Assembly (NCBI RefSeq): GCF_018812025.1 | Contig: NC_063049.1 | Location: 35,655,447 to 35,719,446, forward strand | Reading direction: 5' to 3' | From: Megalobrama amblycephala | Lineage: Eukaryota; Chordata; Actinopteri; Cypriniformes; Xenocyprididae | DNA length: 64,000 nt | Shown here: positions 1-10,718 of the stretch, piece after piece | Layout of the letters: the number at the start of each line of letters is the position of its first letter | How positions within the stretch are numbered: position 1 is the first letter of the stretch | Position numbers and translations under genes: made by a program | The notes under the pieces: generated by a model | Databases searched by the model: none | What the model was told of the DNA's origin: nothing | What the model saw: the letters and a program-made list of their open reading frames with translations, nothing else

Positions 1-606
1 ATAACTGACATGATCCATGATTACATGATATTTTTAGTGATATTTGTAAATTGTCTTTCTAAATGTTTCATTAGCATGTTGCTAATGTACTGTTAAATGT
101 GGTTAAAGTTACCATCGTTTCTTACTGTATTCACGGAGACTGGAGCTGTCATTATTTTCATTATTAAACACTTGCAGTCTGTATAATTCATAAACACAAC
201 TTCATTCTTTATAAATCTCTCCAACAGTGTAGCATTAGCCGTTAGCCACGGAGCACTCACATTCAGAATCAAATGTAAACATCCAAATAAATACTATACT
301 CACATAATCCAATGTATGCATGCAGCATGCATGATGAACACTTTGTAAAGATCCATTTTGAGGGTTATATTAGCTGTGTAAACTTTGTCTATGCTGTTAA
401 AGGAAAGCGCGAGCTCCGTGGGCGGGGGAGCGCCAGATTTAAAGGGGCCGCAGCCTGAATCAGTGCATATTTAATGATGCCCCAAAATAGGCAGTTAAAA
501 AAATTAATAAAAAAAAAATCTAGCTTGAGCTGAAACTTCACAGACACATTCAGGGGACACCTTAGACTTATATTACATCTTGTAAAAAAAACATTCAATG
601 GCACCT
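1..606. mobile_element. TTAA-type non-autonomous DNA transposon, AGGTGCC family, cut by window start
   Basis: The right end reads GGCACCT followed by TTAA at 607-610. The body matches the complete copy at 55344-56295 in the same orientation and the copy at 40348-41309 in reverse. An apparent ORF on the minus strand at 389-688 also appears in the 40298-40561 copy, so that ORF is repeat sequence and not a gene. Confidence 0.85.
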
Positions 607-620
607 TTAAAATGTTGACT

Positions 621-1770
621 ATTTTAAACAACATTGAAACCGACTGACTTGCACAGTATGTACAATAAACAAAACAGTGATTTTTCAAAACTTCTTCTTC
701 TGTGTTCCAATTATTGATTAATGCAATTATTGATTAATTGTCTGATTGTGGTTATTCAGTCTAATCACAATTTGTTTTAGATAAATGCAATTTAATGTAT
801 TAGGCTTACACTGTAAGTGAAATTAACAAAACGGAATTAAATCGTAAGTCGCAATTATTTGTCTGACATTTAATCATCAGCACAAAATTCATGATTGTGA
901 CAGGCCTATGTGAGAGTATTCCTGAGCCTCCTCTAAAAGCTCAAAGTCCCTGCTGTGTTTTAGTATACTCATTACACTCATAATGGCTTGGAGGTATGGA
1001 TTTATAGCCATCTGTGATTAATGCTGTGAAGTTGTGTGTGCTGAACAGGAGTGTCTAAGTGAGAATTATTATGACTCATACAGTCTTTACATCACAAGAC
1101 TTTCCAAAGATGGGGGACAGATGACACGTGGCTTTCATGCTCTGGACAAATATATTTGCTTCCGCAGACCCTTCTGATCATTTCTTTTATTTTATTCTCT
1201 TCTGTTATCAACAAATCTTGATAGTAGCTTAATTAAATATCCAGACGTTGTGAATTATTTACAGTTAGGTTTTGCATTATGGAATGGCAATAATGGGTCA
1301 GACACTGGATGTTATTTACATCTGCCAATGCTCCTGCTTCAAAGAGAGTTTATCTACAGCAGCTGTCACTAAACCATAAAACCATACACTTATATCAACT
1401 TTGTTCATCAAGGTTGCACTTTAAAGCCTGTAGATTGTTTGATACTAAAGATCAGTTAGGGTGTATCCAGACCCGAGCAGATAAGAGAGGAATATAGACA
1501 CTTCCATTCTGTATTCAGATTGTGATAATGGTGCATTGTGATTCCATGTCATGAATTCTGTGAGAATGTATTGAAATAGAGATGTCTATGTCTGTGTATC
1601 TCTAGAGCAGGCGTACGATGAAATGTCACTGGGATTCATGTCACAGCTTTCAAGCACTAGGAGGGGAGTAAATTAGTTTGACCATCCGCACACAGAAGAT
1701 AAAATGAAAAATGTGCTGGATTTGAAACTGTCTGTAAACAGTGTGTTAGTTTGTAGTGTGTTTATATTTA
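621..1770. other. hibch intron, nothing recognised
   Basis: AT-rich sequence left of the first hibch exon found. I looked for the preceding hibch exon and for other coding similarity on both strands and saw neither. It presumably belongs to a hibch intron. Confidence 0.5.
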
Positions 1771-2125
1771 ATCCCGCTCTGAGCAGTGTGAGTAGGACCA
1801 GTTACATGCTGACCCAGATGGGAGTGAGGTTTGGGGGGAGTGTAATAGAGGCCAGCTAGTAAAGAGCTGTGTAAGTAAACCTCACTCCTCTGGCCTCAAG
1901 AGGCACACTTGTGACTGATGCTAGAGGCCGCGGTCTTTAGTGTTCTTGTTAGTGCGCCAGCCTCAATGCTGGTGCGAATCCCGCTCTGAGCAGTGCGGAT
2001 AGGACCAGTTACGTTGGTGCCGTGACCTCAATGGGAGTGAGGTTTGGGGGCGGGGTGTAATGGAGGCCAGCTAGTAAAGAGCTGTGTAAGTAAACCTCAC
2101 TCCTCTGGGGACTGATGCTAGAGGC
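1771..2125 (+). repeat. tandemly duplicated SINE-like block, period 207 bp
   Basis: The segment beginning atcccgctctgagcagtg at 1771 recurs at 1978, and both copies continue through gagtgaggtttggggg and gaggccagctagtaaagagc. The second copy is shortened near its end. Between them ggtgcgaatccc (1971-1982) resembles a tRNA-type B box, which suggests a tRNA-derived SINE. The family name is not known to me. Confidence 0.65.
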
Positions 2126-2459
2126 TACATTAATTCTTTAAAGTACCATTTCTATGGATATTGTAAGCATCTATGTTGCAAATAAATCATCAAAATATGA
2201 TCAGATGAAGGCATTTTAGTAGTCTGGATGTGACACATTCACTGAATTCAGACTTGCCTTGATACCTTCCATCTCTGTAAACTGCCTGATGAGCATTTTT
2301 CAGCTTTGAGACACAGCCACGGTTTCTGACCAGACAAAAATGGTGTCAAACATACTGTACTCACACACAGACAGGATTGCAGTTGTCTAGGTTGAAATAC
2401 AGCACTGTATATGTGTTTCAGCAAGTGTCTAAACATAGGCTGCTGTTATGTTTCCTCAG

Positions 2460-2518
2460 AGCAGTCTGGATGCTGAGAAACCTTTTGTGCTGCAAGAACA
2501 GACAAAGACCATCGACAG
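2460..2518 (+). CDS. hibch: hibch exon (first in window)
   Basis: 59 nt read as [19 protein letters not shown] plus two bases of a split Arg codon. It lies between a pyrimidine-rich acceptor (tttcctcag) and the donor gtaaac. It aligns with the family segment in which a Lys-Ser/Pro-Phe-x-Leu-x-Glu core precedes the first helix of the C-terminal region. It is a short exon in a 3.9 kb intron landscape, so the call depends on phase agreement with the next exon (2+1) and on family similarity. Confidence 0.85.
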
Positions 2519-5500
2519 GTAAACTTAAACCTAAAATAAACCATTTGCTTTATTGTCATATGCCTAACCCAGAATAGAATGAAACTAAAGCTCCCCCTCT
2601 GATTGGAAAACTAATCTAAGGGGACAGATGTGTTAGGTTTTAAGTATAATTTTCAGTCTGATATTGTTTTGAATTGGCCATGTATGGTTATTAGTGATGC
2701 TTGCTAAAGTCAGTTGACTATTCAAATTGGGGACAAGGGAGTGGATTCTTTTGACTTGCTCCTGTAAACAATTACTGTACCTAGCAACACCCTAGAAACC
2801 ACCCACAATACACTAGTGTCATGCCAGCATGGGCAAGCACCTAAAAATATATATATAAATGTGAAAATGTAAGTTGTTAAAAAGTATTTTGTAAGTATTG
2901 TATGAATATATATTTTTGGGAATTATCTTTTATTATAAGAATATTCTGGGTTGAATACAACTTTAGCTCTGTTCAAATGTGCACATATTTGATCAAAATA
3001 TACAGTAAAAACCATAATACTGTGAAATACTATTACAATTTAAAACAATTGTTTACTATTTTAATATATCAGTCCCTCGAGAAAAACACAATTTTTTTTT
3101 GTGATTGTCGCGGGCAAAAATCCTTGATTTTGCGGCACGTTTTCTTAAAAAATGCAATGGAATATGCGGGATATTTTTGCAATTTTATGCGATGAAATTT
3201 GATGAAAAGAGAAAAAGAGGTGATTCCCCCAACACCCTGTTCTCACTAGGCTACTACCTTAATGTAAAGAGTCATTTCTTATTACTTCCTATGATAAGCA
3301 AGCATACTAAATCACAGAATATTTAAGTTCTCATTCTGTTTTATTTCAGACTTTAATTAACACATGGCTCAAACTTACAAAACACTGAGTCAAACAAGTT
3401 CTGTAGCTTTACAAAAGGAATATTCAACAACTTCTGTAAAAATGAATAAATAAAATATAAAAAAAATAAAATGTGTGCTTCTTGTTTTACAGAGGTAGTT
3501 ATACAAAACAGACATCTTCTGTTAAATTAAGTGCTTCCAATGCACAAAGTGCAATCTCTTACTGCAACGTAAATTATTTTACATACTACTAATATAATTA
3601 CAACTGTAAGGTTTAGGTTCTGTTCTGTAACAAAAAAGTGCAATCTTACAACTGTACAGTTGCATCACCTTCTGAATGAAACCGCGGGGTTTGCAGATGA
3701 TGTTCACGTCGCATAATTACGTCACTTCATAAGGTTCCCATGGCAATAGGGGGAAAATAATGGGGCTTGTGTGAAGTAAACGCAACATTTTTCAACTTTC
3801 TACTAAGATATATGTGACTTTTTTGCAACGAAAATATAGGGATTATGAAATCATGCTAGCCCCGCATATTTTGCTTGCTGAAATCTGCAATTTATGCGGC
3901 GAAAGTGCGGCGTATTTGAAAAAATGCGACCCCCGCATAAATATGCAGACTTTGGCTGATTATGCATTAAATCAGGCGATCGCATAATAACATAATTTTT
4001 CTGGAGGGACTGATATATTTTAAAATGTAATTTATTTTCAGCATCATTACTCCAGTCTTCAGTGTCAAATAGAAATCTTTTGTAACATTATAAATGTCTG
4101 TACTGTCACTTTTGATTAATTTATTATAAATCTATTAATTTCTTTAAAAAAAAAATAATTTTTACTGCCCTTTGAAAGGTAGTGTATATTTTTAGCTATA
4201 TCTCCCAGCCCTAGTATTAATCGGAATTGATTAATGTATGAATGGTGCAATAATTTAATAATTTATAAATGTATCGCACTGTTTTGCATACCGAGAAGGT
4301 GACAGTGTGGTCACTGTAAGTCTAAATCAACTGCATGAACCGTGCTGGCTTGACATCAGTAGACTTCACACTTTTGGAACCGATTAGTTATACTTCTGGG
4401 TTTGTGTCTGTTTCGCTGGATAAGCTTTAGCCTTCAGGTGCTGGTAAAACTTTGAGGCTTCCAGACAATTTTTGCCACTCTGAAAGGCCCATAATTCTAT
4501 GTGCAGGGGAAAAGTTGGGTATGTTGATCAAAGGCCTGAAATGATCAGACTGATAAACACTGGACACGCTCCAAAACTTAGTTTCCACCGTGACCGGAGC
4601 GTGTGCTGCATTGTCTTTGCGTCTTTCCTTCCAGTGTTTAGTGGAACAAATTAACAAATTATTCATGAGCCTATAAACCCCTTGTTTACCTGTTTTTGTG
4701 GAGTTTGACTCTGCATTGCATATGAGCCTTATGTAACGTCATTTGATGCTGCACTAATCTGCTGTCCCAGGATTAAATCTGATGACTAATTTGGCTTGCC
4801 TGTTTGAAAATGATGCAATAAAACTTTCACAGATTGTGTTTGCAGGGCTGACTCTGTATATTTCATTATTGTTAGGGTGACCAGACGTCCCGTTTTTCCC
4901 GGGACAGTCCCGTATTTTAGCTCCATTTTTAGTGTCCCATCTTAAGAAAAAAATCATGTTTTGTCCCATATTTCATCTAATTTCTTTATGACTGGGTAAT
5001 CATAGAATGAGTAGTAGAAGTGTTCTGTCACAGAACAGCCCAATCAATTTGTCGTAGAACAAAATTACCATCCAATCACAATTCGTTATTGATTAACTTG
5101 CCGTTAGTGAAGGCTGGATAGGCGGAATCGCACTGAATGACACACACCAGAAGCGCTCTGAGAAAACTGGGATCGTTAAATATAGATATAGATATAGATA
5201 TAGATATAGTGAACATTTCTCATATCATGGTCATACTGCCCACTCCTTGCTCACCCGTCCCGTATTCCACCATGAGAAGTCTGGTCACTAGCCTGGGTGC
5301 CAGCCCGAACCCCGCCCACAACATTTTTTGGACTGGAAGTTCGGTCTGGACTCGATCCATTGTGGAGTAATTATGCTCGGCTCCCAGAAGGCCGAGCCAA
5401 TCAAATTGCCAGGGCGGGCTTTAATCGATGATGGACAGGCTATCTGCGGTTACATAACCGCCCACGTCATCAGAGAACGCTTGGGGAGTTTGATTGACAA

Positions 5501-8500
5501 GCGATCTAACCAATCAGAACGCCGCATCCGCCATTTTGTCCGTCAAAGCAGTCAGGAGTTAGAAGATTAACATCGGTGGAGTTAAACTTGAAAAATTGTG
5601 CATACTGACGTCTTTCCGCGTTTGAAACAACATTCATTCTCATGTTCATTCATGTTTATTTGATGCTATAAATGGACTAGTAGGAAGAGATGATCGGTTA
5701 ACGAGCCTCTTGAGCTGAGGCGCTACAGCAATCTGTCACGATCATGGTCACAACACATTAAAGAGCCACAAAACGGTTTTTATTGTTTGAATTTTTTAAA
5801 TAACTACACAGTTTGAAAGCTGGGACTTTGTTTAATATCATAAGTAACCAGCTCTGTCTCGTCTGTCGATGTGTTGTCAGTTTCCTCTTCGCTCCACTCT
5901 GTGTGGCGTGACAGCGCCACGGCTTGTCGGACAAAGCAACAGTAACTAAGGGGGGCGAGTCTTTGCGAAAGGTCAATTAGTTTACAACAATGATGGCTGT
6001 TGTTGAAGAACTGAGATGTGTAGATTCCGCCATCGCGTCCGTTACAGAAGATATCGACAGCGCATTAATTTTAAAAGAGGAACAGAGGACCGTGATCAAG
6101 GCATTTGTCGATGGGAAAGATGTCTTTGCCGTCCTTCCTACGGGATTCGGCAAAAGTTTGATTTATCAGTGGCCCCGATGGTCGCTAAGAAGAGTTCTGT
6201 TGACAACTATGCGTCGCTCAACATACGTCACTTACTCTGTAGCTCTGATTGGTTGTAGGTCTATCCAATTGAGGTCTTTCCTGGATCGGTTGAAATACAC
6301 CCCCATAATCAAAGCCCAATGGAGCAGTATCAGACTCATATTCTGACTAGAATTGAGTATGACCACGTCAGGCTATCTGGTCACCCTAATTATTGTTCTA
6401 TTGTTTCAGGCTCTTTTCAGCTGGAAGTGTGGAGGAGATCATGGAGAACCTTAAGAAAGATGGCTCTGCTTTTGCACTCAAACAGACTGAGGTGAATTCA
6501 GGGATGGTGACTAAAAACATTAGAAGAAAAAGAAAAATTAGTTCACACAAAAGTGAAAAACATTTACTCAACCCAATGTCATTTCCAAACCCTTAAGACT
6601 TTCTTTCTTCCGTTCCGTGCAACACAAACTTTGTGATTAACAATTTATATTGTCTTGTCCTCACACAAAACTTATGACTTCAGAAGTCTATGGAATATAG
6701 TGCATACTGTCATTTAGACCGCTTTTATGATACTTTTATGATGTTATCTGTTACTTTGAAGTTTTACAGCCCCAGTCCTCATTCACTTTTATATTATATT
6801 ATATTGAAAAGAATGGCCAGGATGTATTTTACAGGAAAAAAGAAAGGTTATACAGGTTTGAAATGACATGAGGTGAATAAATTGACAATTTTCACATTTT
6901 CTTTTTTTTTTGTTGAATTATTCCATTAATTAGCAGAGTAAATTAACATGCAGGTAAGACCCGTACCAAATTAATTTTTTTTTTCTCACTTCTTTTATTT
7001 GACAAACTCAAACTTGCTTTTTTCAGGTGTCATAAATGTAATATTAACATATGTTTTAATGAGCTGAAATGTTTAATATATAATCAATAATGATGCATTA
7101 CATTGAACAAAAGCAATTCCTATTTCATATAAATGCTGTTATTTTGAACTTTTTAATGTATGTTATGAGAAGTAGATATTTCATGAAAATATTAAGCAGC
7201 ACAACTTTTTTTCAACATTCATAATAATAAATGTTACTTGAGCACTAAAGGATCATGTGACACTTAAGACTAGAGTAATGGCTGCTGAAAATTCAGCTTT
7301 GCCAGGAATAAAGGACATTTTAAAATAGAAAACAGTAAATTGTAATGATATTTTCCAATATTACTGTTTTTACTGTATTAATGATCAAAGAAATGCAGAA
7401 TAAAAATAAGAAACTTTTTTCAAACACATTAAAAATCTTTTCAGTAAATGGGTGTGTATATACAGAGTATATACAAATCAATATCAAATAGTTAGTATTT
7501 CAAATATAATTTTGCATTGTTTATTAAAAACAAATCTATTGTCCGAAATAATCCGAAACCATACTGTATAGTAAGTACTACATTAGGTTTGAAACTTGCT
7601 TCGCAACCATGCTATATAGTATAAATGTGCGTAGTATGAATGAAATTTGGACGTACTACTTCCGCCATGTTGTCATTGTCATGTGACCTACGGCATCAGT
7701 TGCGTCGCTTCACTGCCATTCACAAATCCTCTCCCGAGGCCTCATGGGAGAGTAAAGTGTCCACTGGATGTGCACTTCAGAATTAGTATGTCATCCAGGT
7801 ACTTTTTATCTACTATTTTATGAATACTATGGCTCACATTCTGTTTTACCTACTAAATAATATAGACGTAGGCATATTCAGACGCAAGGTATATCTCATG
7901 CTTCGTCCCTGCATGAAGGCGAGCCATTTATTCATTCTAAGTCCCAAGTGCAAGTGATATTTTATGAACCTCATAAAATGGCACTGCAAAAGGCCATGTC
8001 AGGGTTTGCCTTGTTGTTCTTCATACAGGAGTGTTTCCACATCCTGCTCCTGCATCTGGATTAAGAGTGTGATGGTTTCCGGGATATTTGGCGAGATAAA
8101 CACAATGAGCACGTATGGGTTCTCATTTGAGGTCTGCATGCTCTCGGCTGCATGCAAACCCTCTCTAGTATTGCGTAATGGGCCCTGAATCATATTATAC
8201 CTCATTAGTATTTCAAAGCCATTCTGTTTTTCCTCCCATAGCACTACTTTGCCATGCATCACTTTTAGAGTGAGCTGTAGAAAGCAAATTGATGTTTGAC
8301 ATTATGACGTTTCATTTTCGAACATTTCTGTTGTTCAGTAAATGTGTGGACTTCTATTTTATTAAGTCAAATCCTGTTTTCTGTTTTTGTCCTAAACAAA
8401 GTTACAATACAAATAATCACAATACTTTAATTATGCTGTATTATACAAAGTGACATTGATATAAACAGAAGAACATACCGTTTGCATTGAATGTGAGGGT

Positions 8501-10211
8501 TTTATGTCAGAGCAGGTCATGCAAGCTTCTCTTTAATCATGAGGCTGTTCATAGACTGGTCCTCTGCTCATATGTGGCCTCTTTTTATCAACAGTACACT
8601 TGGCCATTGCCCTTGTGCAAACTCCTTGTTTGTACCTTATGGTCTTGTGTGGATCATTTCATGTTCTCCCCCGCTCACACTATATTTCCTCACGTTAGTT
8701 CCGCTCATTTGCAGGGTCCGCTTGATCAGAATTATCCACACACACACATTGGATTTGGCACAGGTTTTATGTCGGATGCCCTTCCCGACACAACCCAGCA
8801 CTGAGAGTGCTGGGACACACTCACTCACACTCCTACAGCCAATTTGGCATATCCAATCGACCTGCATGTCTTTGGACAGTGTGGGGGAAACCGGAACCAC
8901 CCAGAGGAAACCCACGCTGACATGGGGAGAACATGCAAACTCCACACAGAAAGGACTAATGGCTCAGCCGGGGCTCAAACCTTTATTTGGCTCACACTAA
9001 TTTTTTATTTTATTTTATTGTCCACTTCAGATTAACTTGCATTTAGATAGCTATATCAGATATTTTAATTGATATTTATTTATTTTTCATTAATGAAATT
9101 TGGGTTTTTGAATTTTACAGATTCTGGCCAAAATGTCACCAACCTCTCTGAAGTTAACTTTCAGGCAGATTCAGGAAGGAGCGAGAATGAGTTTGCAGGA
9201 GGTGCTGGTGATGGAGTATAGACTCAGTCAGGCCTGTATGGTATGTAATGCAATTTTATGTAAATGCAATGCTTTATCATTTCGTTACCTAAATCAAATC
9301 AGCTAAAGCTAATTTGGTGCTTTTTTCACAGTATGCCGCTTATTAGTTTAGGGGAAGTATTTGTGTTATTCATGTCATGAGTTTTTACTCTTGCTTTGCA
9401 GAGAGGCCACGATTTTTATGAGGGAGTCAGAGCAGGTGAGATGCACATTTTCGTGAGAAATTCACATATTAGTAAATTTGTTGGTGTACCAAATCAAAAG
9501 TTGGTGTTAAAGGGTTAGGCCAAAATTAATTTAAGAATTGACTCCCTTTCAAGTCATTGTTTGAAATTTAAATTGGCCACACCCACAGGATTTTGGACCA
9601 AATCATTCTGTTCTTCCACAGTAATCGATAATATAAAAATTTTCTAATTTACTAAATGTAACGCATATTTATGTTACATATTTCTGTAAATGGAATTTCA
9701 ATCATTCATCTAATTCTTTTCTGGAAATACTCCATGTGTCCACGATAGCATGTTTATCTGTAATTCATATTTTTGTTATTTAAAAAAACACAAGATAAAT
9801 TTGTTTGTTTGTTTTTTAAAATTTCATTACATTTTAACAATTTAAATTCAAATTACACTTCCACATCCTGTTTGCTTCCTCAATTCAATTTAAATTCAGG
9901 AACTGAATTGAAATTTCTGAATGAATGAAAAATAGAGCATTGTATAAGCATTATATGTCTGTTAATGGTAATAATAAAATTAAAGTGCTTTTACTTGTAT
10001 GACATTCATGGCCACCTCCACTCACCTGACTAATTTACAACCCCAGAATAGGGTCAATGCATAACTTACAGATTTGTTTTCCTCTCTACTCACAGTTCTA
10101 ATCGATAAAGACCAGAGTCCGAAGTGGAAACCTTCTACCCTGTCCGAGGTCTCAGAGCAGGCTGTAGAAGAATGCTTCAGCTCCCTGGGTGAAAGAGATC
10201 TCAAACTATAG
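2460..10211 (+). CDS. hibch: 3-hydroxyisobutyryl-CoA hydrolase, C-terminal five exons (5' part outside window)
   Basis: HIBCH is a mitochondrial crotonase-fold enzyme that hydrolyses 3-hydroxyisobutyryl-CoA in valine breakdown. Five exons (2460-2518, 6410-6491, 9121-9240, 9402-9435, 10096-10211) join in frame with GT-AG introns to give 136 residues plus a TAG stop, about the last third of a roughly 385-residue family. Family signatures seen are [62 protein letters not shown] and the KWKP motif near the C terminus. The catalytic acidic residues of the family lie in upstream exons that are not in the window. No earlier exon was found in 1-2459. The neighbouring smAKAP and myostatin genes match the conserved vertebrate gene order. 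The sequence shows no damage. The identification is firm; the exact extent of the 3' UTR is not. Confidence 0.95.
3070..4012. mobile_element. inverted-repeat DNA transposon, TIR CAGTCCCTC(C/G)AGAAAAA
   Basis: The left end CAGTCCCTCGAGAAAAAC is mirrored by GTTATTTT...TTTTTCTGGAGGGACTG at the right end. Both flanks are atatat-rich, so the target duplication is uncertain (6 bp atatat is possible). The interior contains several GCG-rich near-repeats (tgcggc, gcgatcgc) and no intact transposase; overlapping short ORFs at 2902-3326 are noise. Confidence 0.75.
5181..5210. repeat. (TATAGA)n microsatellite, 5 units
   Basis: Five uninterrupted hexamer units lie inside the hAT element at 4873-6388. Confidence 0.9.
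5990..6258 (+). pseudogene. RecQ/DEAD-like helicase N-terminal fragment, frameshifted, inside transposon
   Basis: From an ATG at 5990 the frame encodes about 60 residues ending in [12 protein letters not shown], a superfamily 2 helicase motif I (Walker A, T-G-F-G-K-S), preceded by [12 protein letters not shown] as in RecQ-like proteins. Immediately after the Gln codon (6167-6169) one base appears to be missing: helicase-like sequence APMVAKK continues in the frame of 6016-6258 and then soon loses similarity. No later helicase motif (DEAH box, motif III-VI) is present, so this is only the first coding piece of a helicase, broken and non-functional as an enzyme. It lies wholly within the hAT-type element, which suggests capture of host or transposon coding sequence. 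Which gene was the donor cannot be decided here. Confidence 0.75.
6410..6491 (+). CDS. hibch: hibch exon with SVEEIMENL motif
   Basis: 82 nt: one base completing Arg, then [18 protein letters not shown] and on to KQTE. The acceptor is ttgtttcag and the donor gtgaat. The acceptor region is unusual: a DNA transposon and its target duplication (4873-6396) end only 13 bp before the exon, leaving a minimal pyrimidine tract. Confidence 0.95.
7090..7445. repeat. dispersed cyprinid repeat (gatcatgtgacact / ttactgtttttactgtat type)
   Basis: This stretch contains ggatcatgtgacact, attcagctttgccaggaat and ttactgtttttactgtat. The same block appears at 23513-23905, 35018-35290 (reverse), 4015-4195, 48835-48910 and around 51300-51545. 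It looks like an old non-autonomous DNA element; no family name is claimed. Confidence 0.65.
7532..7862. repeat. dispersed repeat X, uninterrupted copy
   Basis: The block has cactgccattcacaaatcc, ctcatgggagagtaaag and atgtgacctacg. A reverse-orientation copy at about 28060-29765 has the same landmarks but is split by a transposon at 28136-29560. This copy therefore serves as an approximate empty-site reference. Confidence 0.7.
8750..8985 (+). repeat. fish-wide dispersed repeat fragment (catgtctttgga...gtgggg...gaaacc type)
   Basis: It contains tttatgtcggatgcccttcc, ctgcatgtctttggacagtg, gaggaaacccacgctgac and aacatgcaaactccacacag, phrases that recur through teleost genomes as part of a retroposon-like repeat. 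The overlapping 153-residue ORF (8539-9000) is a by-product of this repeat. Confidence 0.6.
9121..9240 (+). CDS. hibch: hibch exon with KMSPTSLK motif
   Basis: 120 nt, exactly 40 codons, phase 0 on both sides, acceptor ttttacag and donor gtatgt. It carries [18 protein letters not shown] and ends [12 protein letters not shown], the most conserved stretch of the C-terminal region of HIBCH. Confidence 0.97.
9402..9435 (+). CDS. hibch: hibch micro-exon, [11 protein letters not shown]
   Basis: A 34-nt exon encoding [11 protein letters not shown] plus the first base of Val, with acceptor ttgctttgcag and donor gtgaga. It is only 161 bp after the previous exon and is too short for an ORF search to find. 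Family conservation and phase match on both sides make it secure. Confidence 0.95.
10096..10211 (+). CDS. hibch: hibch terminal exon and stop
   Basis: 116 nt starting with the last two bases of Val and reading [18 protein letters not shown] to the C-terminal SLGERDLKL followed by TAG. The acceptor is tctactcacag. No canonical AATAAA lies close to the stop; the first good one is at 11047-11052, so the 3' UTR may be about 850 nt and would include a decayed inverted-repeat element at about 10505-10718. Confidence 0.96.
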
Positions 10212-10504
10212 AAACTCCCGTCAAAAATCCTGCAAGTTGCTTTTATAAACCTCTGAAATTTATCAAAGAAATCTGCATTGTTATATCTGTCAGCAGAACT
10301 GACAAATGCAAAAATAATTCTGCTGCTTACAGCTAAAGCAAACGCTCCTCTGAGACTTCTGCACAGATCTGCTGATCCTTGTGTTGAAATGAAAAATGCT
10401 GGTTTCTTGAGGAAATTCAGAGGTTTAGGGAGTTTTCTTTTCTCCACTGAGAAATGGCATTTAAAATAAGCTAATCAATTGAGAGCACCCTAGTCATATT
10501 TTAA

Positions 10505-10718
10505 AGGAAAAGTTCACCCAAAAATGTAAATTATGCAATTATTTACGCAACCCCATTTCAGACATGCTTTTAATCTTACAGTTTTCATGCAGGTTATTAT
10601 ATAAAATGAACTAGAATAAGGTTCTACAAATATTCTAATTTTGTGTTCCACAGAAAAAAATATTTGAAATGACATGGTGAGTAAATAATGACAGCATTTC
10701 CATTTTGGGTGAACTATA
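10505..10718. mobile_element. decayed TTAA-type element, gttcaccc family
   Basis: It starts TTAA-AGGAAAAGTTCACCC and ends near cattttgggtgaactat. About 215 bp remain, with poorly preserved right end. It lies just 3' of the hibch stop and may be in the 3' UTR. Confidence 0.65.

Larger units (their letters stand above)
4865..6396. mobile_element. complete hAT-type non-autonomous element with 8-bp target duplication
   Basis: The element spans 4873-6388 (1516 bp). The termini are TAGGGTGACCAGA on the left and TCTGGTCACCCTA on the right, a perfect 13-bp inverted repeat. It is flanked by an exact 8-bp direct repeat, ATTATTGT, at 4865-4872 and 6389-6396. An 8-bp duplication with T/CAG-starting termini is characteristic of the hAT superfamily. 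No transposase is present. The cargo includes a (TATAGA)5 run at 5181-5210 and a RecQ-like helicase fragment at 5990-6258. It sits in a hibch intron with its right end touching the 3' splice region. Confidence 0.9.

Noticed and set aside
8539..9000. 153-residue plus-strand ORF
   Set aside because: Its second half is a translated dispersed fish repeat.
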